Positions 17,609-24,674 are shown, counted from the first letter of the stretch. The stretch is DNA of 64,000 bases from Planktothrix agardhii NIES-204 (GCA_003609755.1 AP017991.1:4203001-4267000); one strand, 5' to 3'. Notes: generated by a model from the sequence alone, not told the origin. Translations and numbers: made by a program.

Positions 17609-18661
17609 ATGGCAATTTTATTGACTGAAGAATATATGCCGTCAAATGTTTATGACGGCACGGCTTTAGCTAAAACAAAAGACGGTTATGATATCGCTCA
17701 ACCTTTTATTAATATGGTGACTGGCGTACAAGGTGCCGCCGGAGGATTTCAAAAATGGTTACAAGGATTAAAGCAAAAAGTTGATGATGTTTTAGGAGCT
17801 TTAGATCCGAGAAGATGGGTTGCTGGAGTCAAAAGTTGGTGGCATTCTCTTAAATTAGGAGGGGTTTCGGTGTCTGGTTGGTTCAAAGATGATCCAGTTG
17901 GCGCAACATCGGGGGTGTTGTTAGTTGGGGCTGGAGCTTTGTTGGTTGGGGGGTTGGCTCAAGGCGCGATTGCTTTGTCGGGAGGAGTAAAGGGGCTCGT
18001 TCAGGCTGCAAAAATAGCGGTTAAAGGGCTTAAATTTATCCCTGGGATTGGGGGGTTAGTGCGTTGGGCTGTAGGTGGCGTGCAGCGTTTGTGGTCATTT
18101 AATTGGAATCAATCCGATGCTCAAATTAGAGCTAATCAAAAACAGCAAATTAAAGCTTTAGCAGGGCGTTGGGGGGAAGCTTTAGGGGCAACAGTTGGGA
18201 CGCTTTGCGGATTTACTTTAGGGCGCGCCGCTAAAGCAAATGCACCACAATTGATGAGGTTTAATCCCTTATTATTGGCTAAATTGAAGGAATTAGAATT
18301 CCGTTCATGGTCAGAGCCGGGGGAATTATGGGAAGAAGCTGTTGAGGAAGTTAAAAGTACATTGGTGGCGTCAGGTCGCGCAATAGTCGCGGTTATTTTT
18401 ATGGAAACCTATGTTAACGTCCGAAAATTAATTAAATCATTTGTTAAATATTCAGGATTGGGGACAATTTTCCCTTGGCTCGGGAAAACGGCAGCTAAAT
18501 GGGGAGAACCAGGCCAGGAGGCTTGGAGTTTCGCCAGTCAACAAGAAAAATCTATTGAATCAATCAAGATTGATTGGCTAAAAGACTTTACCGAAGAATT
18601 TGTAGAAGCCACTCAAGATATGTGCGCTGAATCCACAATTATTGCCAGTTACGCTTTATAA
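17609..18661 (+). CDS. Glycine-rich amphipathic membrane-active element protein (350 aa)
   Basis: The protein has three hydrophobic Gly/Ala/Val-rich segments: GATSGVLLVGAGALLVGGLAQ (about 109-130), KGLKFIPGIGGLVRWAVGGVQ (about 139-160) and GEALGATVGTLCGFTLGRAA (about 188-208). Tryptophan-rich amphipathic stretches separate them (WLQGLKQKV, WVAGVKSWWHSL). This looks like a membrane-inserting or pore-forming protein, such as a DNA-delivery protein of a virus or conjugative element. No family is recognised. A short palindrome follows the stop, and the next frame (18667-18861) may be a severed C-terminus. Confidence 0.6.
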   Translation: MAILLTEEYMPSNVYDGTALAKTKDGYDIAQPFINMVTGVQGAAGGFQKWLQGLKQKVDDVLGALDPRRWVAGVKSWWHSLKLGGVSVSGWFKDDPVGATSGVLLVGAGALLVGGLAQGAIALSGGVKGLVQAAKIAVKGLKFIPGIGGLVRWAVGGVQRLWSFNWNQSDAQIRANQKQQIKALAGRWGEALGATVGTLCGFTLGRAAKANAPQLMRFNPLLLAKLKELEFRSWSEPGELWEEAVEEVKSTLVASGRAIVAVIFMETYVNVRKLIKSFVKYSGLGTIFPWLGKTAAKWGEPGQEAWSFASQQEKSIESIKIDWLKDFTEEFVEATQDMCAESTIIASYAL

Positions 18662-18666
18662 ATTAA

Positions 18667-18861
18667 ATTCCGCATTGTGCGGATTTTGGTAATTTTGAGG
18701 AATGGTTTAAGGAATGGGAAAAGGGGTTTCCGTCATTTGTTAATAGGTTCCACGCTTCAAATTCAGAAATTAAAACGAATTTTCCTCTCGTTGATTATGC
18801 GGGTGCTGATGGTCAAACGATAGAAGCATGGAGGAAAGATTTATCAACTAGACCACCTTAA
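18667..18861 (+). pseudogene. Coding remnant or severed C-terminus (64 codons, no ATG)
   Basis: After the stop of the 350-residue gene, a different frame runs open for 64 codons and encodes a protein-like sequence: FEEWFKEWEKGFPSFVNRFH, then TNFPLVDYAGADGQTIEAWRK. No ATG, GTG or TTG start lies near its beginning, and the frame opens within the palindromic repeat (18669-18683). It may be the original C-terminus of the upstream protein, cut off when the repeat inserted, or an independent gene that lost its start. Confidence 0.45.
18669..18683. repeat. Element-specific palindrome, copy 1
   Basis: TCCGCA-TTG-TGCGGA forms a 6-bp stem with a 3-base loop, flanked by AAAT on the left and TTTT on the right. 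Copies 2 and 3 are at 28113-28127 and 33114-33128. Read on the minus strand, this copy and its flanks match copy 2 over more than 20 bases. It lies 7 bases after a stop codon and has a T run to the right, so it could work as a small terminator. Confidence 0.75.
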
Positions 18862-18869
18862 TAATAAAT

Positions 18870-19127
18870 ATGAGTAGTTTAATTCTCCCTGGGACTGGAA
18901 TTTTTGAGGAAACTTTGGCTAATCCTGGAATGTTTTGGTTTCAGCAAGGACAACGCGAATTAAATGGGGACTGCGTATTTATTCAACCCGTCGACGGAGG
19001 TGGCTTATTAATTCCTGCCACTTCTCAACAAGCGGAAGAATATTTATGGGGTGGCGAATACGAAGAAGCCCAAAATTTATTTGATGTGGAGCCAGATGAC
19101 AACGAATGGGAATGGTTTTTTGATTGA
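18870..19127 (+). CDS. Small acidic element protein (85 aa)
   Basis: An unknown soluble protein with a very acidic C-terminal half (WGGEYEEAQNLFDVEPDDNEWEWFFD). The N-terminal half is beta-like with many Gly and Gln residues (GDCVFIQPVDGGGLLIPAT). Its 3' end overlaps the following gene by about 30 bases in another frame. No family is recognised. Confidence 0.55.
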   Translation: MSSLILPGTGIFEETLANPGMFWFQQGQRELNGDCVFIQPVDGGGLLIPATSQQAEEYLWGGEYEEAQNLFDVEPDDNEWEWFFD

Positions 19128-19509
19128 TGACCAAATTATTTTCCATGGAGATGGTGCGTTAGATTATTTCTTTTTTTCCCAGAAATTTGAACCATCAATA
19201 GAGGAAATGATTAAGGGAGAAATTCGAGCCGATTGGGAAGATGATGAGGATGACGAGGAAAAAGAGGAAATAATGGGATTTACCCCATACCCTGAAAATT
19301 CCTTTTTTCCTTCTAACAGCCCTATTAAAATCGAGCTTGCGATTAAAATTAATCTCTCTATTAATGGGCAAAATATTGATTTTCAAATTGGTAGTTTAGG
19401 GGAAGATAGTAGCTTAGGGGAAAATAATTATGTCAGTGACGAGGGGGAAAAAACGCGATCGCCTTTGCATGGTGAGGATGAATTCGGCGGGGGTGTACTA
19501 CGGATTTAA
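19096..19509 (+). CDS. Acidic unknown element protein (about 137 aa)
   Basis: The ATG at 19096 overlaps the end of the previous gene; a TTG start (19121, LIDDQIIFHGDG) is an alternative. The middle holds a strongly acidic run (ADWEDDEDDEEKEEIMG), followed by a beta-like part (KIELAIKINLSINGQNIDFQIG). The last 80 bases overlap the next gene in a different frame, and the C-terminal residues there look less natural. The exact ends are uncertain. Confidence 0.45.
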   Translation: MTTNGNGFLIDDQIIFHGDGALDYFFFSQKFEPSIEEMIKGEIRADWEDDEDDEEKEEIMGFTPYPENSFFPSNSPIKIELAIKINLSINGQNIDFQIGSLGEDSSLGENNYVSDEGEKTRSPLHGEDEFGGGVLRI

Positions 19510-20104
19510 GAGCAGAGAATTTACCGGAACAGGAATTAGTGATGGTGATTTAAACTCTCAACTAGGATGGATTATCCCCCCTAGTGTTATTCCTGAATTT
19601 TTAGATCCAAACGCTATAACAATTGTGGGAGCAAACGCACCCAAGCCGCCACGGTTTAGTAAAAAAACAACGGCAACTGGAGAAATATCAGGAGACATTC
19701 CTAAGTCATTATCTTTATTTTGTTCTCCTGAAAAAATAGCAGTAGCTAGGGCGGCGGGTTGGACTTTAGCCAAAAAAGGAATTGGGGTTAAATTTGTTAG
19801 TGAAAATTCATCGGCTCGCCAGATGACTTGTTTCGTTAAAATTTCAGCAACAACTGGAACGGCCGATTTTTTCTATGGATTTAGTTGTGATAAAGGGACG
19901 TTTACCAACTACGGGGCTATTTTAGGGCTTCAATCCCCCCAACAATTAACAGCAGAACAGCGAGAAAAACGGTGTTTTGTTGGTGCAAGTTCACCTAAAC
20001 CAAAACGAGCTACCTTAAAAACAGCAAATGGCTCGGTTTCTTCTTTTTGTAGCGCCGACAAGGTTTATGATTTAATTTCTGAAGGATGGGAGGTCAATGG
20101 GTGA
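19430..20104 (+). CDS. Unknown element protein with tandem duplicated domain (about 224 aa)
   Basis: Two repeats of about 85 residues are visible. The first runs from VYYGFKSREFTG to the AAGWTL stretch; the second runs from FFYGFSCDKGTFTN to EGWEV. Both contain YGF, then VGA-PKP-R and FCS-(P/A)-(E/D)-K followed by GW, so the gene arose by internal duplication. The initiator may be the first ATG or one of the two ATGs before NSAGVYYGF. The family is unknown. The next gene begins inside its last codons (8-base overlap). Confidence 0.6.
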   Translation: MSVTRGKKRDRLCMVRMNSAGVYYGFKSREFTGTGISDGDLNSQLGWIIPPSVIPEFLDPNAITIVGANAPKPPRFSKKTTATGEISGDIPKSLSLFCSPEKIAVARAAGWTLAKKGIGVKFVSENSSARQMTCFVKISATTGTADFFYGFSCDKGTFTNYGAILGLQSPQQLTAEQREKRCFVGASSPKPKRATLKTANGSVSSFCSADKVYDLISEGWEVNG

Positions 20105-20420
20105 TTATACCGACTCTTATGGAAGTTGGATTGATGTAGGAAGGATTACCCCGACTTATAATTGGCAACAATTCCCCCGTGATGTTGGAGGGTATGGCGG
20201 GCGGGATGGGTTAACTTTTAGATTTGTATTTCATTACAATCAAGAAGAATGGAACGCAAATTTACAGGGTAGAAGTTACGGATTATTTACCTTTTCATAT
20301 TTGGATGATTCAGGAAATTTTAATTATGCTGATCAAAAAAAAAAAAACAATTATTGGGGGAAACAAAGTAATGTCGCCTACCTTTTTCGCTATAATTATA
20401 ATCTCCCAATCAGTTTTTGA
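20097..20420 (+). CDS. Aromatic-rich small element protein (107 aa)
   Basis: This unknown protein is rich in Tyr, Phe, Asn and Gly (YGSWIDVGRITPTYNWQQFP, YGGRDGLTFRFVFHYNQEEW), which suggests a beta structure such as a virion surface domain. A run of twelve A residues near 20336-20347 lies in the gene and is a likely site for slippage or sequencing error. After it the frame continues for about 23 residues (NNYWGKQSNVAYLFRYNYNL). The last 50 bases overlap the next gene. Confidence 0.5.
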   Translation: MGDYTDSYGSWIDVGRITPTYNWQQFPRDVGGYGGRDGLTFRFVFHYNQEEWNANLQGRSYGLFTFSYLDDSGNFNYADQKKKNNYWGKQSNVAYLFRYNYNLPISF

Positions 20421-20643
20421 TTTGATAGTTTTAACATTTGTGATCATAAAAATGTCACAAATTATCAACAGTCAAAAGCAAGCTGAAAAAGATATAAATG
20501 AGGCTTGGAAATCCCATAGACTGGTTAAATCTATGGTGTATGGGGTGTATGGAGCCCATAATCGACTTGTCGCCAAAGTGGAAGAGTGCTTAGCTAAAAA
20601 CAATATCCATACTGATCTTAATGATGTGATTTTAAAGGATTAA
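20371..20643 (+). CDS. Small single-pass membrane protein (90 aa)
   Basis: An N-terminal membrane helix (FFAIIIISQSVFDLIVLTFVII) is followed by a charged helical region (QKQAEKDINEAWKSHRLVKSMVYG). The ATG is preceded by a purine-rich GGGGGAAA. The architecture (one N-terminal helix, then coiled coil) is repeated in the gene at 20812-21078. Such pairs recall phage lysis accessory proteins such as holins or spanins, but no sequence family supports this. Confidence 0.5.
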   Translation: MSPTFFAIIIISQSVFDLIVLTFVIIKMSQIINSQKQAEKDINEAWKSHRLVKSMVYGVYGAHNRLVAKVEECLAKNNIHTDLNDVILKD

Positions 20644-20648
20644 ATACT

Positions 20649-20806
20649 ATGTGGACAACTTTTTCTAAACAGCAATCCACTCAAAAAATTCTTGTACCGG
20701 GGGAATTTGGAACCAATACCACCGTTACTGTCCCCGCAGATGCAGGGGTATCGAATTAGTCCCTGTAGACGCACTTAATACAGTACGATTTGCTAATTTA
20801 CAATAA
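20649..20806 (+). pseudogene. Small gene with a frameshift at a G4 tract
   Basis: From the ATG the frame encodes MWTTFSKQQSTQKILVPGEF and onward but stops at 20757-20759. Shifting frame at the GGGG run (20745-20748) lets reading continue to GIELVPVDALNTVRFANLQ and a stop at 20804-20806, giving a protein of about 52 residues that fits exactly between its neighbours. This is a true disabling indel, a sequencing error, or a programmed frameshift. The function is unknown. Confidence 0.45.
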
Positions 20807-20811
20807 AAATT

Positions 20812-21078
20812 ATGGACAAAGAATTGACAGTGATCGCTTTGTTTAGTATTCAATGCCTTACGAATCTACTTTTTTCTTACTGGATAACTTATAAAATAGC
20901 AAAAATAAATCAAGATATCGAAAGACTAAATATTGATATTAACAATCTTGGCGCTATGATTCGGCAAAATAAATCTTCTATGGAGGGAAAATTAAGTCGA
21001 TTTATAATGGAAGTTTCCAACCATTTTCATCAAATCAAGCGCGATACAAATTTTAGCTATCCTCATGAAGATAGTTAA
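20812..21078 (+). CDS. Small single-pass membrane protein with coiled coil (88 aa)
   Basis: A membrane helix near the N-terminus (VIALFSIQCLTNLLFSYWI) is followed by a coiled coil (AKINQDIERLNIDINNLGAM) and a basic helix. It starts 5 bases after the preceding frameshifted gene ends. Its layout mirrors the 90-residue protein at 20371-20643, so the two may be distant paralogues or partners in a membrane complex. No family is recognised. Confidence 0.55.
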   Translation: MDKELTVIALFSIQCLTNLLFSYWITYKIAKINQDIERLNIDINNLGAMIRQNKSSMEGKLSRFIMEVSNHFHQIKRDTNFSYPHEDS

Positions 21079-21114
21079 TGTTATAATAAAATAATCTAAA
21101 AAAAGGAGATTACT

Positions 21115-21465
21115 ATGCCATTTATCATTACCCCACCATCTACATCGTTTGATGGGAACACAACTCAAAAAACACTCGGAACCATTGAAACGAAAGAAAC
21201 CACTTTAACTGCTAATACGGCAGGTGACATTTTATTAACTGATGCTACAGCAACACTAGGACGAAAAATTTTAAGTATTAGTAACAACGGAACCGAACCC
21301 GTATATCTCAATTACGGTACAACAGCCACAACATCAAATTATGATTTCATTTTGTATGGCAACAGACAACTTTTAGAAATTGAGTATAATGGCGAAAAAA
21401 TCTCTGCTATTGCCACAAATGCAGCAACAATCAAAGTTAAATTTGCAAAATATGTAGAGATTTAA
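21115..21465 (+). CDS. Small beta-domain virion-like protein (116 aa)
   Basis: The protein is Thr-rich and beta-predicted. It carries the pattern RKILSISNNGTEPVYLNYG, then FILYGNRQLLEIEYNGEKISAI, shared with the C-terminal domain of the protein at 13990-14964. It has a strong ribosome-binding site (AAAAGGAG) 7 bases before the ATG and a TATAAT at 21082-21087, so it may be highly expressed. It resembles small decoration or fibre-base proteins of phages. It is followed after 3 bases by the fibre-like gene. Confidence 0.6.
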   Translation: MPFIITPPSTSFDGNTTQKTLGTIETKETTLTANTAGDILLTDATATLGRKILSISNNGTEPVYLNYGTTATTSNYDFILYGNRQLLEIEYNGEKISAIATNAATIKVKFAKYVEI

Positions 21466-21468
21466 AAA

Positions 21469-22566
21469 ATGGCAATATTAATAGAACCGCCACAGAATGA
21501 ATTATCTGCACTACAGAATTTATCTGATAGTGCAGGATTCCTAAAAAAATTGGGTGATGGTAATTATTCAATTGATAATAATAATTATCTACCCTTGTCA
21601 GGAGGCACGGTAACGAATGAATTATCCGTCCAACACATCTCACAATCAGGCGATACATGGACATCTACATTTAGTGCATTTGGTATTGATCTAGGACAGA
21701 GTGCCACCGATCCCCTTGAGTTTTCTTTCATTGACTTTCACCAAGTCAGACCATTTAGTATAGACGTTAAGGGGAGAATAACAAGTATAGGGGTACCTGT
21801 CAATATCACCCCTCCTTGGAGTGCAATTACAGGGAAACCAACGACTTTAGACGGTTTTGGGATTGCGGGCGGGACTATCACGGGGAACCTAGTTTCTACG
21901 AGTGCAACCGCTTCTACCTCTACCACTACGGGTGCGATTCGTGCAGCTAGTTTAGGCATTACAGGAGCGATTTTTGCTGGTTCGTTGAACGGGAATGGTT
22001 CTGGGTTGACCAGTTTAAATGCGTCAAATATTTCAGTTGGAACCTTGAGTGCCAACAGGCTTCCCGACACATACCTTCCTTTGGCTGGTGGCACGGTAAC
22101 GGGTGTAACAAACTTTTCTCTGGGTTTATCAGTACGAAGTCAGGGCTTTGAACCTTTGCAACTTATCAACCTTGCAAAAGAAGCAGGACTTAGCACTTCA
22201 TACGCTTTCTATAATATGAAATCAACAGATGCGGGAGGTCTTGGTCAGAATTGTTTTTCTATATATACCTATATCTCCAATGGCAACGTTAAATCAATTC
22301 CTTTTGTCATACTGGATAATGATAATGTCGGAATTGGTACTACTAATCCATCACAAAAATTAGATGTTGGTGGGTCGGCAAAAGCAACGTCTTTTGTTGT
22401 TGGGACTAATCAAGTTGTTTCCGCCCGAAGAACGGGATGGGCTGCCCCTACGGGAACCGCTACTCGCACAACTTTTGCTCCTGCTACGGTAACACTTCCA
22501 CAATTAGCTGAAAGGGTAAAAGCATTGATTGATGATTTAATGTCTCATGGATTGATAGGGGCTTAA
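21469..22566 (+). CDS. Phage tail-fibre-like protein (365 aa)
   Basis: Several motifs of phage fibre proteins appear in order: YLPLSGGTVTNELSVQ (about 40), WSAITGKPTTLDGFGIAGGTITGN (about 117), NGNGSGLTSLNASNISVGTL (about 175), YLPLAGGTVTG (about 203) and VGIGTTNPSQKLDVGGSA (about 290), then a helical C-terminus (LPQLAERVKALIDDLMSHGLIG). The two GGTVT/GGTIT units are repeat elements of trimeric fibres. A receptor-binding role is inferred. It is the last gene of the rightward block; its stop lies only 8 bases from the stop of the converging microprotein gene. Confidence 0.85.
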   Translation: MAILIEPPQNELSALQNLSDSAGFLKKLGDGNYSIDNNNYLPLSGGTVTNELSVQHISQSGDTWTSTFSAFGIDLGQSATDPLEFSFIDFHQVRPFSIDVKGRITSIGVPVNITPPWSAITGKPTTLDGFGIAGGTITGNLVSTSATASTSTTTGAIRAASLGITGAIFAGSLNGNGSGLTSLNASNISVGTLSANRLPDTYLPLAGGTVTGVTNFSLGLSVRSQGFEPLQLINLAKEAGLSTSYAFYNMKSTDAGGLGQNCFSIYTYISNGNVKSIPFVILDNDNVGIGTTNPSQKLDVGGSAKATSFVVGTNQVVSARRTGWAAPTGTATRTTFAPATVTLPQLAERVKALIDDLMSHGLIGA

Positions 22567-22574
22567 AGAAATAA

Positions 22575-22658
22575 TTATTTACTTAATTTATTAGCAATAA
22601 TAATGCCAACAAGCCCAAAGGCAAAACACAAAAGAAAAAGAATTAAATAATCAATCAT
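22575..22658 (-). CDS. 27-residue single-pass membrane microprotein
   Basis: The frame encodes MIDYLILFLLCFAFGLVGII and ends ANKLSK, an almost uninterrupted membrane helix with a positively charged C-terminus. A good ribosome-binding site (AGAGGA) ends 7 bases before the ATG. It is the last gene of the leftward operon. Small helices of this type can be toxins, holin-like peptides or regulators of membrane complexes; the function is unknown. Confidence 0.55.
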   Translation of the reverse strand: MIDYLILFLLCFAFGLVGIIIANKLSK

Positions 22659-22687
22659 GATTGAATCCTCTGTTTGTGGATTAATGG

Positions 22688-22963
22688 TTAATTGTCCAAA
22701 TCAATAAATCGTTTAATTTCATTGAGTACCGTTTTCCCTTTTCCGTAACTTCTCCCTTTATATCCCATTAACTCCTGAATTATTTTTGTATCTGAGTATC
22801 CATCCTCTAAAGCGTCTACAACGATTTCAAACATTTCTTGCGCTTCTGTACTTAACTCAGTTTCCGTTTTACTTCCACTTACGGAAGCAATGGAAGTCGT
22901 TACTTCCGTGCTACTTCCACTTACGGAAGTTTTACTTCCCAAAACGGTAGTATCCGAAGCCAA
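22688..22963 (-). CDS. Small element protein with probable HTH (91 aa)
   Basis: The first 40 residues are a Ser/Thr/Val low-complexity stretch encoded by repeated DNA (SVSGS occurs twice). The C-terminal half is helical and looks like a helix-turn-helix domain (YSDTKIIQELMGYKGRSYGKGKTVLNEIKRF). The inverted DNA repeats at 22871-22929 lie inside the gene. It may be a regulator; no family is recognised. Confidence 0.5.
   Translation of the reverse strand: MASDTTVLGSKTSVSGSSTEVTTSIASVSGSKTETELSTEAQEMFEIVVDALEDGYSDTKIIQELMGYKGRSYGKGKTVLNEIKRFIDLDN
22871..22929. repeat. Two copies of a 17-bp palindromic motif inside a gene
   Basis: ACTTCCACTTACGGAAG occurs at 22871-22887 and 22913-22929. Each copy is itself an inverted repeat (CTTCC and GGAAG). 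Further half-sites (TGGAAG, ACTTCCG, ACTTCCC) lie between and beside them. The 42-base spacing equals four helical turns. They may be binding sites for a regulator or plasmid-like iterons. Confidence 0.6.
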
Positions 22964-23008
22964 TTATGCGGTAAAATTGAATCATAAAGCGTAATCCTTA
23001 TGCTAAAT

Positions 23009-23043
23009 AACCCCGTGAACAAGTAACTCCCGTTCACGGGGTT
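23009..23043 (-). terminator. Strong hairpin after the 162-residue gene
   Basis: AACCCCGTGAAC (23009-23020) pairs perfectly with GTTCACGGGGTT (23032-23043) around an 11-base loop. It lies just downstream of the leftward gene that stops at 23052. There is no long T run, but the 12-bp GC-rich stem should block or protect transcripts. Confidence 0.75.
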
Positions 23044-23051
23044 TAAACGTT

Positions 23052-23540
23052 TTACAGAGAAGCCATTAAATTAGCGATCGCTTGGTCAGCGGCGGCAGCG
23101 GCTTTTTCTAAACCTTGTCCGAGTTTGGCGTATTCGGGGCGGAGGGAATGCAAATATTTTGCACTGGTATTTTTGTAACCTTGGATGCGTTTCTCGTTCC
23201 GGGCTTCATTACGGCGGTATTTTTCATGATGCCGATTAATAGCCGTGCCGTGATTACCAATTTTTTCGAGTTTCTCGTAGGATTTCTTAGTGGCTTTTCG
23301 TTTAGACCTGACATCCTTCTCTAATTCGGTCAAAGCGTCGGCTTCTTCCTCTGTAAAGGCGCGAGCTTGTTCGACAACGGGCGCGGCTCGGTAGGCTGTC
23401 CAACTCCCGGGGCTGTCGGGAGTAATTGCATTTTGAGCGGATTTAGAATGCACAGAGCCTGCATCTAAATTATTAGATTGACCCTGTATCGGGGCGACAT
23501 TACCGCCATTAAAATCATCACCTTTGAAAAATCCAAGCAT
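23052..23540 (-). CDS. Charged helical element protein (162 aa)
   Basis: The N-terminal 60 residues are polar and flexible. Residues 65-130 are strongly charged helices (EEEADALTELEKDVRSKRKA, KKSYEKLEKIGNHG, EKYRRNEARNEKRIQG). The C-terminus is Ala-rich (LEKAAAAADQAIANLM). A basic coiled coil like this may bind nucleic acid or act as a scaffold. No family is recognised. A HIP1 site lies near its 3' end, and a strong hairpin follows the stop. Confidence 0.55.
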   Translation of the reverse strand: MLGFFKGDDFNGGNVAPIQGQSNNLDAGSVHSKSAQNAITPDSPGSWTAYRAAPVVEQARAFTEEEADALTELEKDVRSKRKATKKSYEKLEKIGNHGTAINRHHEKYRRNEARNEKRIQGYKNTSAKYLHSLRPEYAKLGQGLEKAAAAADQAIANLMASL

Positions 23541-23556
23541 GATTAAACTCCTTTAA

Positions 23557-23769
23557 TTAAAAATCTTCTGTTTCTATAAATTCCGATTTAACTTGTTCGA
23601 TAAATTCATCCCAGTTATCCCAGTTATCTTTACTAAGATTCACAGTATAAGAGGGTGTGTACAAAGTCATTTCGTCGCTAATTTCCTTCTGGCAATATCC
23701 AATCAAAGACCGTGCCGAGATCATAAAATTCTGCTTTGCTTGACTAGAAGTTAAGCGTAAATAGGTCAT
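23557..23769 (-). CDS. Small hypothetical element protein (70 aa)
   Basis: An unknown soluble protein with a helical N-terminal half (SSQAKQNFMISARSLIGYCQ) and an acidic C-terminus (DNWDEFIEQVKSEFIETEDF). It lies 16 bases upstream of the 162-residue gene, within the leftward operon. No motif is recognised. Confidence 0.5.
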   Translation of the reverse strand: MTYLRLTSSQAKQNFMISARSLIGYCQKEISDEMTLYTPSYTVNLSKDNWDNWDEFIEQVKSEFIETEDF

Positions 23770-23834
23770 TTTTAGTATCCTTACTGTGAATGTTTACACT
23801 TGTTGCAGGGTTAACTTTAACCTCAACAAACGAG

Positions 23835-23918
23835 TTAAAAAACCAACCCGCAAAGAAACAGAACAACGGAATAAACCAAGGGGCTGTATAGCTTAGGATG
23901 CCGGGCGGTTGTTTCATT
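23835..23918 (-). CDS. Possible 27-residue membrane microprotein
   Basis: The frame encodes MKQPPGILSYTAPLVYSVVL followed by FLCGLVF, another hydrophobic helix. The ribosome-binding site is poor. A C5 run (23880-23884 on the plus strand as G5) lies in the gene; a one-base slip there would extend the product to about 57 residues with a different hydrophobic segment (FIPLFCFFAGWFF). It fills part of an otherwise empty 226-base gap. This is a weak call. Confidence 0.25.
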   Translation of the reverse strand, partial: NETTARHPKLYSPLVYSVVLFLCGLVF

Positions 23919-23995
23919 TCACATCAACCCCCCGCCGTAGGGAAAAATAGAAATATCTGATGAATCTCTGGATACTTCTGAATGAATTAGTTGTC

Positions 23996-24598
23996 TTAGT
24001 TTCCCTTGCCAGTTCCTTGTAACTTTTTTGGGCCGTTACCTCCATTAGAAGGTTGAAACGTTTCCGAACTGTTTAACAGTTTGGGTTCATGCGGTGTAAG
24101 ACATTGATTAATAACGTTATCTAGGGATTCATAATCACAATCAATAATTGATTCATCCTGTTTTTGGCTTTGAATATTAAATCGTTGATTAGATTGGGAT
24201 AAAGCATTTAAACGCCCTTTAAACCGTTCCCCATTAAATCCAGTAGATAAGCTGTTAAGTACCGAATCAATGGCTTTAGCTTGAATATTTTGGGCAATAG
24301 TCTCGAATATTTCAGACTTTTCTAGGGCATTCCAGATTTCCGATTCAATATTAAGAGCGATCGCATCCCCATAACCGCCCTTGGTTGACAGAGAATCCTG
24401 TTTAGCCGCCAAAAATAACTCAATCATTTGAGGATCTGACAGTTGGGGGTTTTGGGTTCTCAACAGCGCCAACCGCACCACGTCATTAACGGACGGATTT
24501 AGACTAATAAGAGAAGTGTAACCAGACTCCCCCGGATAAAGTACGGGAACATTGTGGCGTCTCATCAATTTTTCAATTAAATCTTCACTACATGGCAT
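23996..24598 (-). CDS. Unknown element protein (200 aa)
   Basis: The protein is soluble, with a helical first half (SVNDVVRLALLRTQNPQLSD, MIELFLAAKQDSLSTKGGYG) and a polar, Ser/Gln/Asn-rich second half ending PKKLQGTGKGN. I do not recognise a family. It is preceded by an 11-bp hairpin at 24630-24667 that should lie in its leader RNA. Confidence 0.55.
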   Translation of the reverse strand: MPCSEDLIEKLMRRHNVPVLYPGESGYTSLISLNPSVNDVVRLALLRTQNPQLSDPQMIELFLAAKQDSLSTKGGYGDAIALNIESEIWNALEKSEIFETIAQNIQAKAIDSVLNSLSTGFNGERFKGRLNALSQSNQRFNIQSQKQDESIIDCDYESLDNVINQCLTPHEPKLLNSSETFQPSNGGNGPKKLQGTGKGN

Positions 24599-24629
24599 AA
24601 TATTAAAAACCTTACTAGCGGTACGGTTT

Positions 24630-24667
24630 AACAGCCAGTCATTCTTGTGAGAGTCGGACTGGCTGTT
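24630..24667 (-). promoter_or_regulatory. Leader hairpin between HNH gene and next gene
   Basis: AACAGCCAGTC (24630-24640) pairs perfectly with GACTGGCTGTT (24657-24667) across a 16-base loop. It sits between the stop of the HNH gene (24675) and the start of the 200-residue gene (24598). On the plus strand it is followed by TTTTGATTTTT; on the transcribed minus strand no T run follows, so a structural or regulatory role is more likely than termination. Confidence 0.5.
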
Positions 24668-24674
24668 TTGATTT

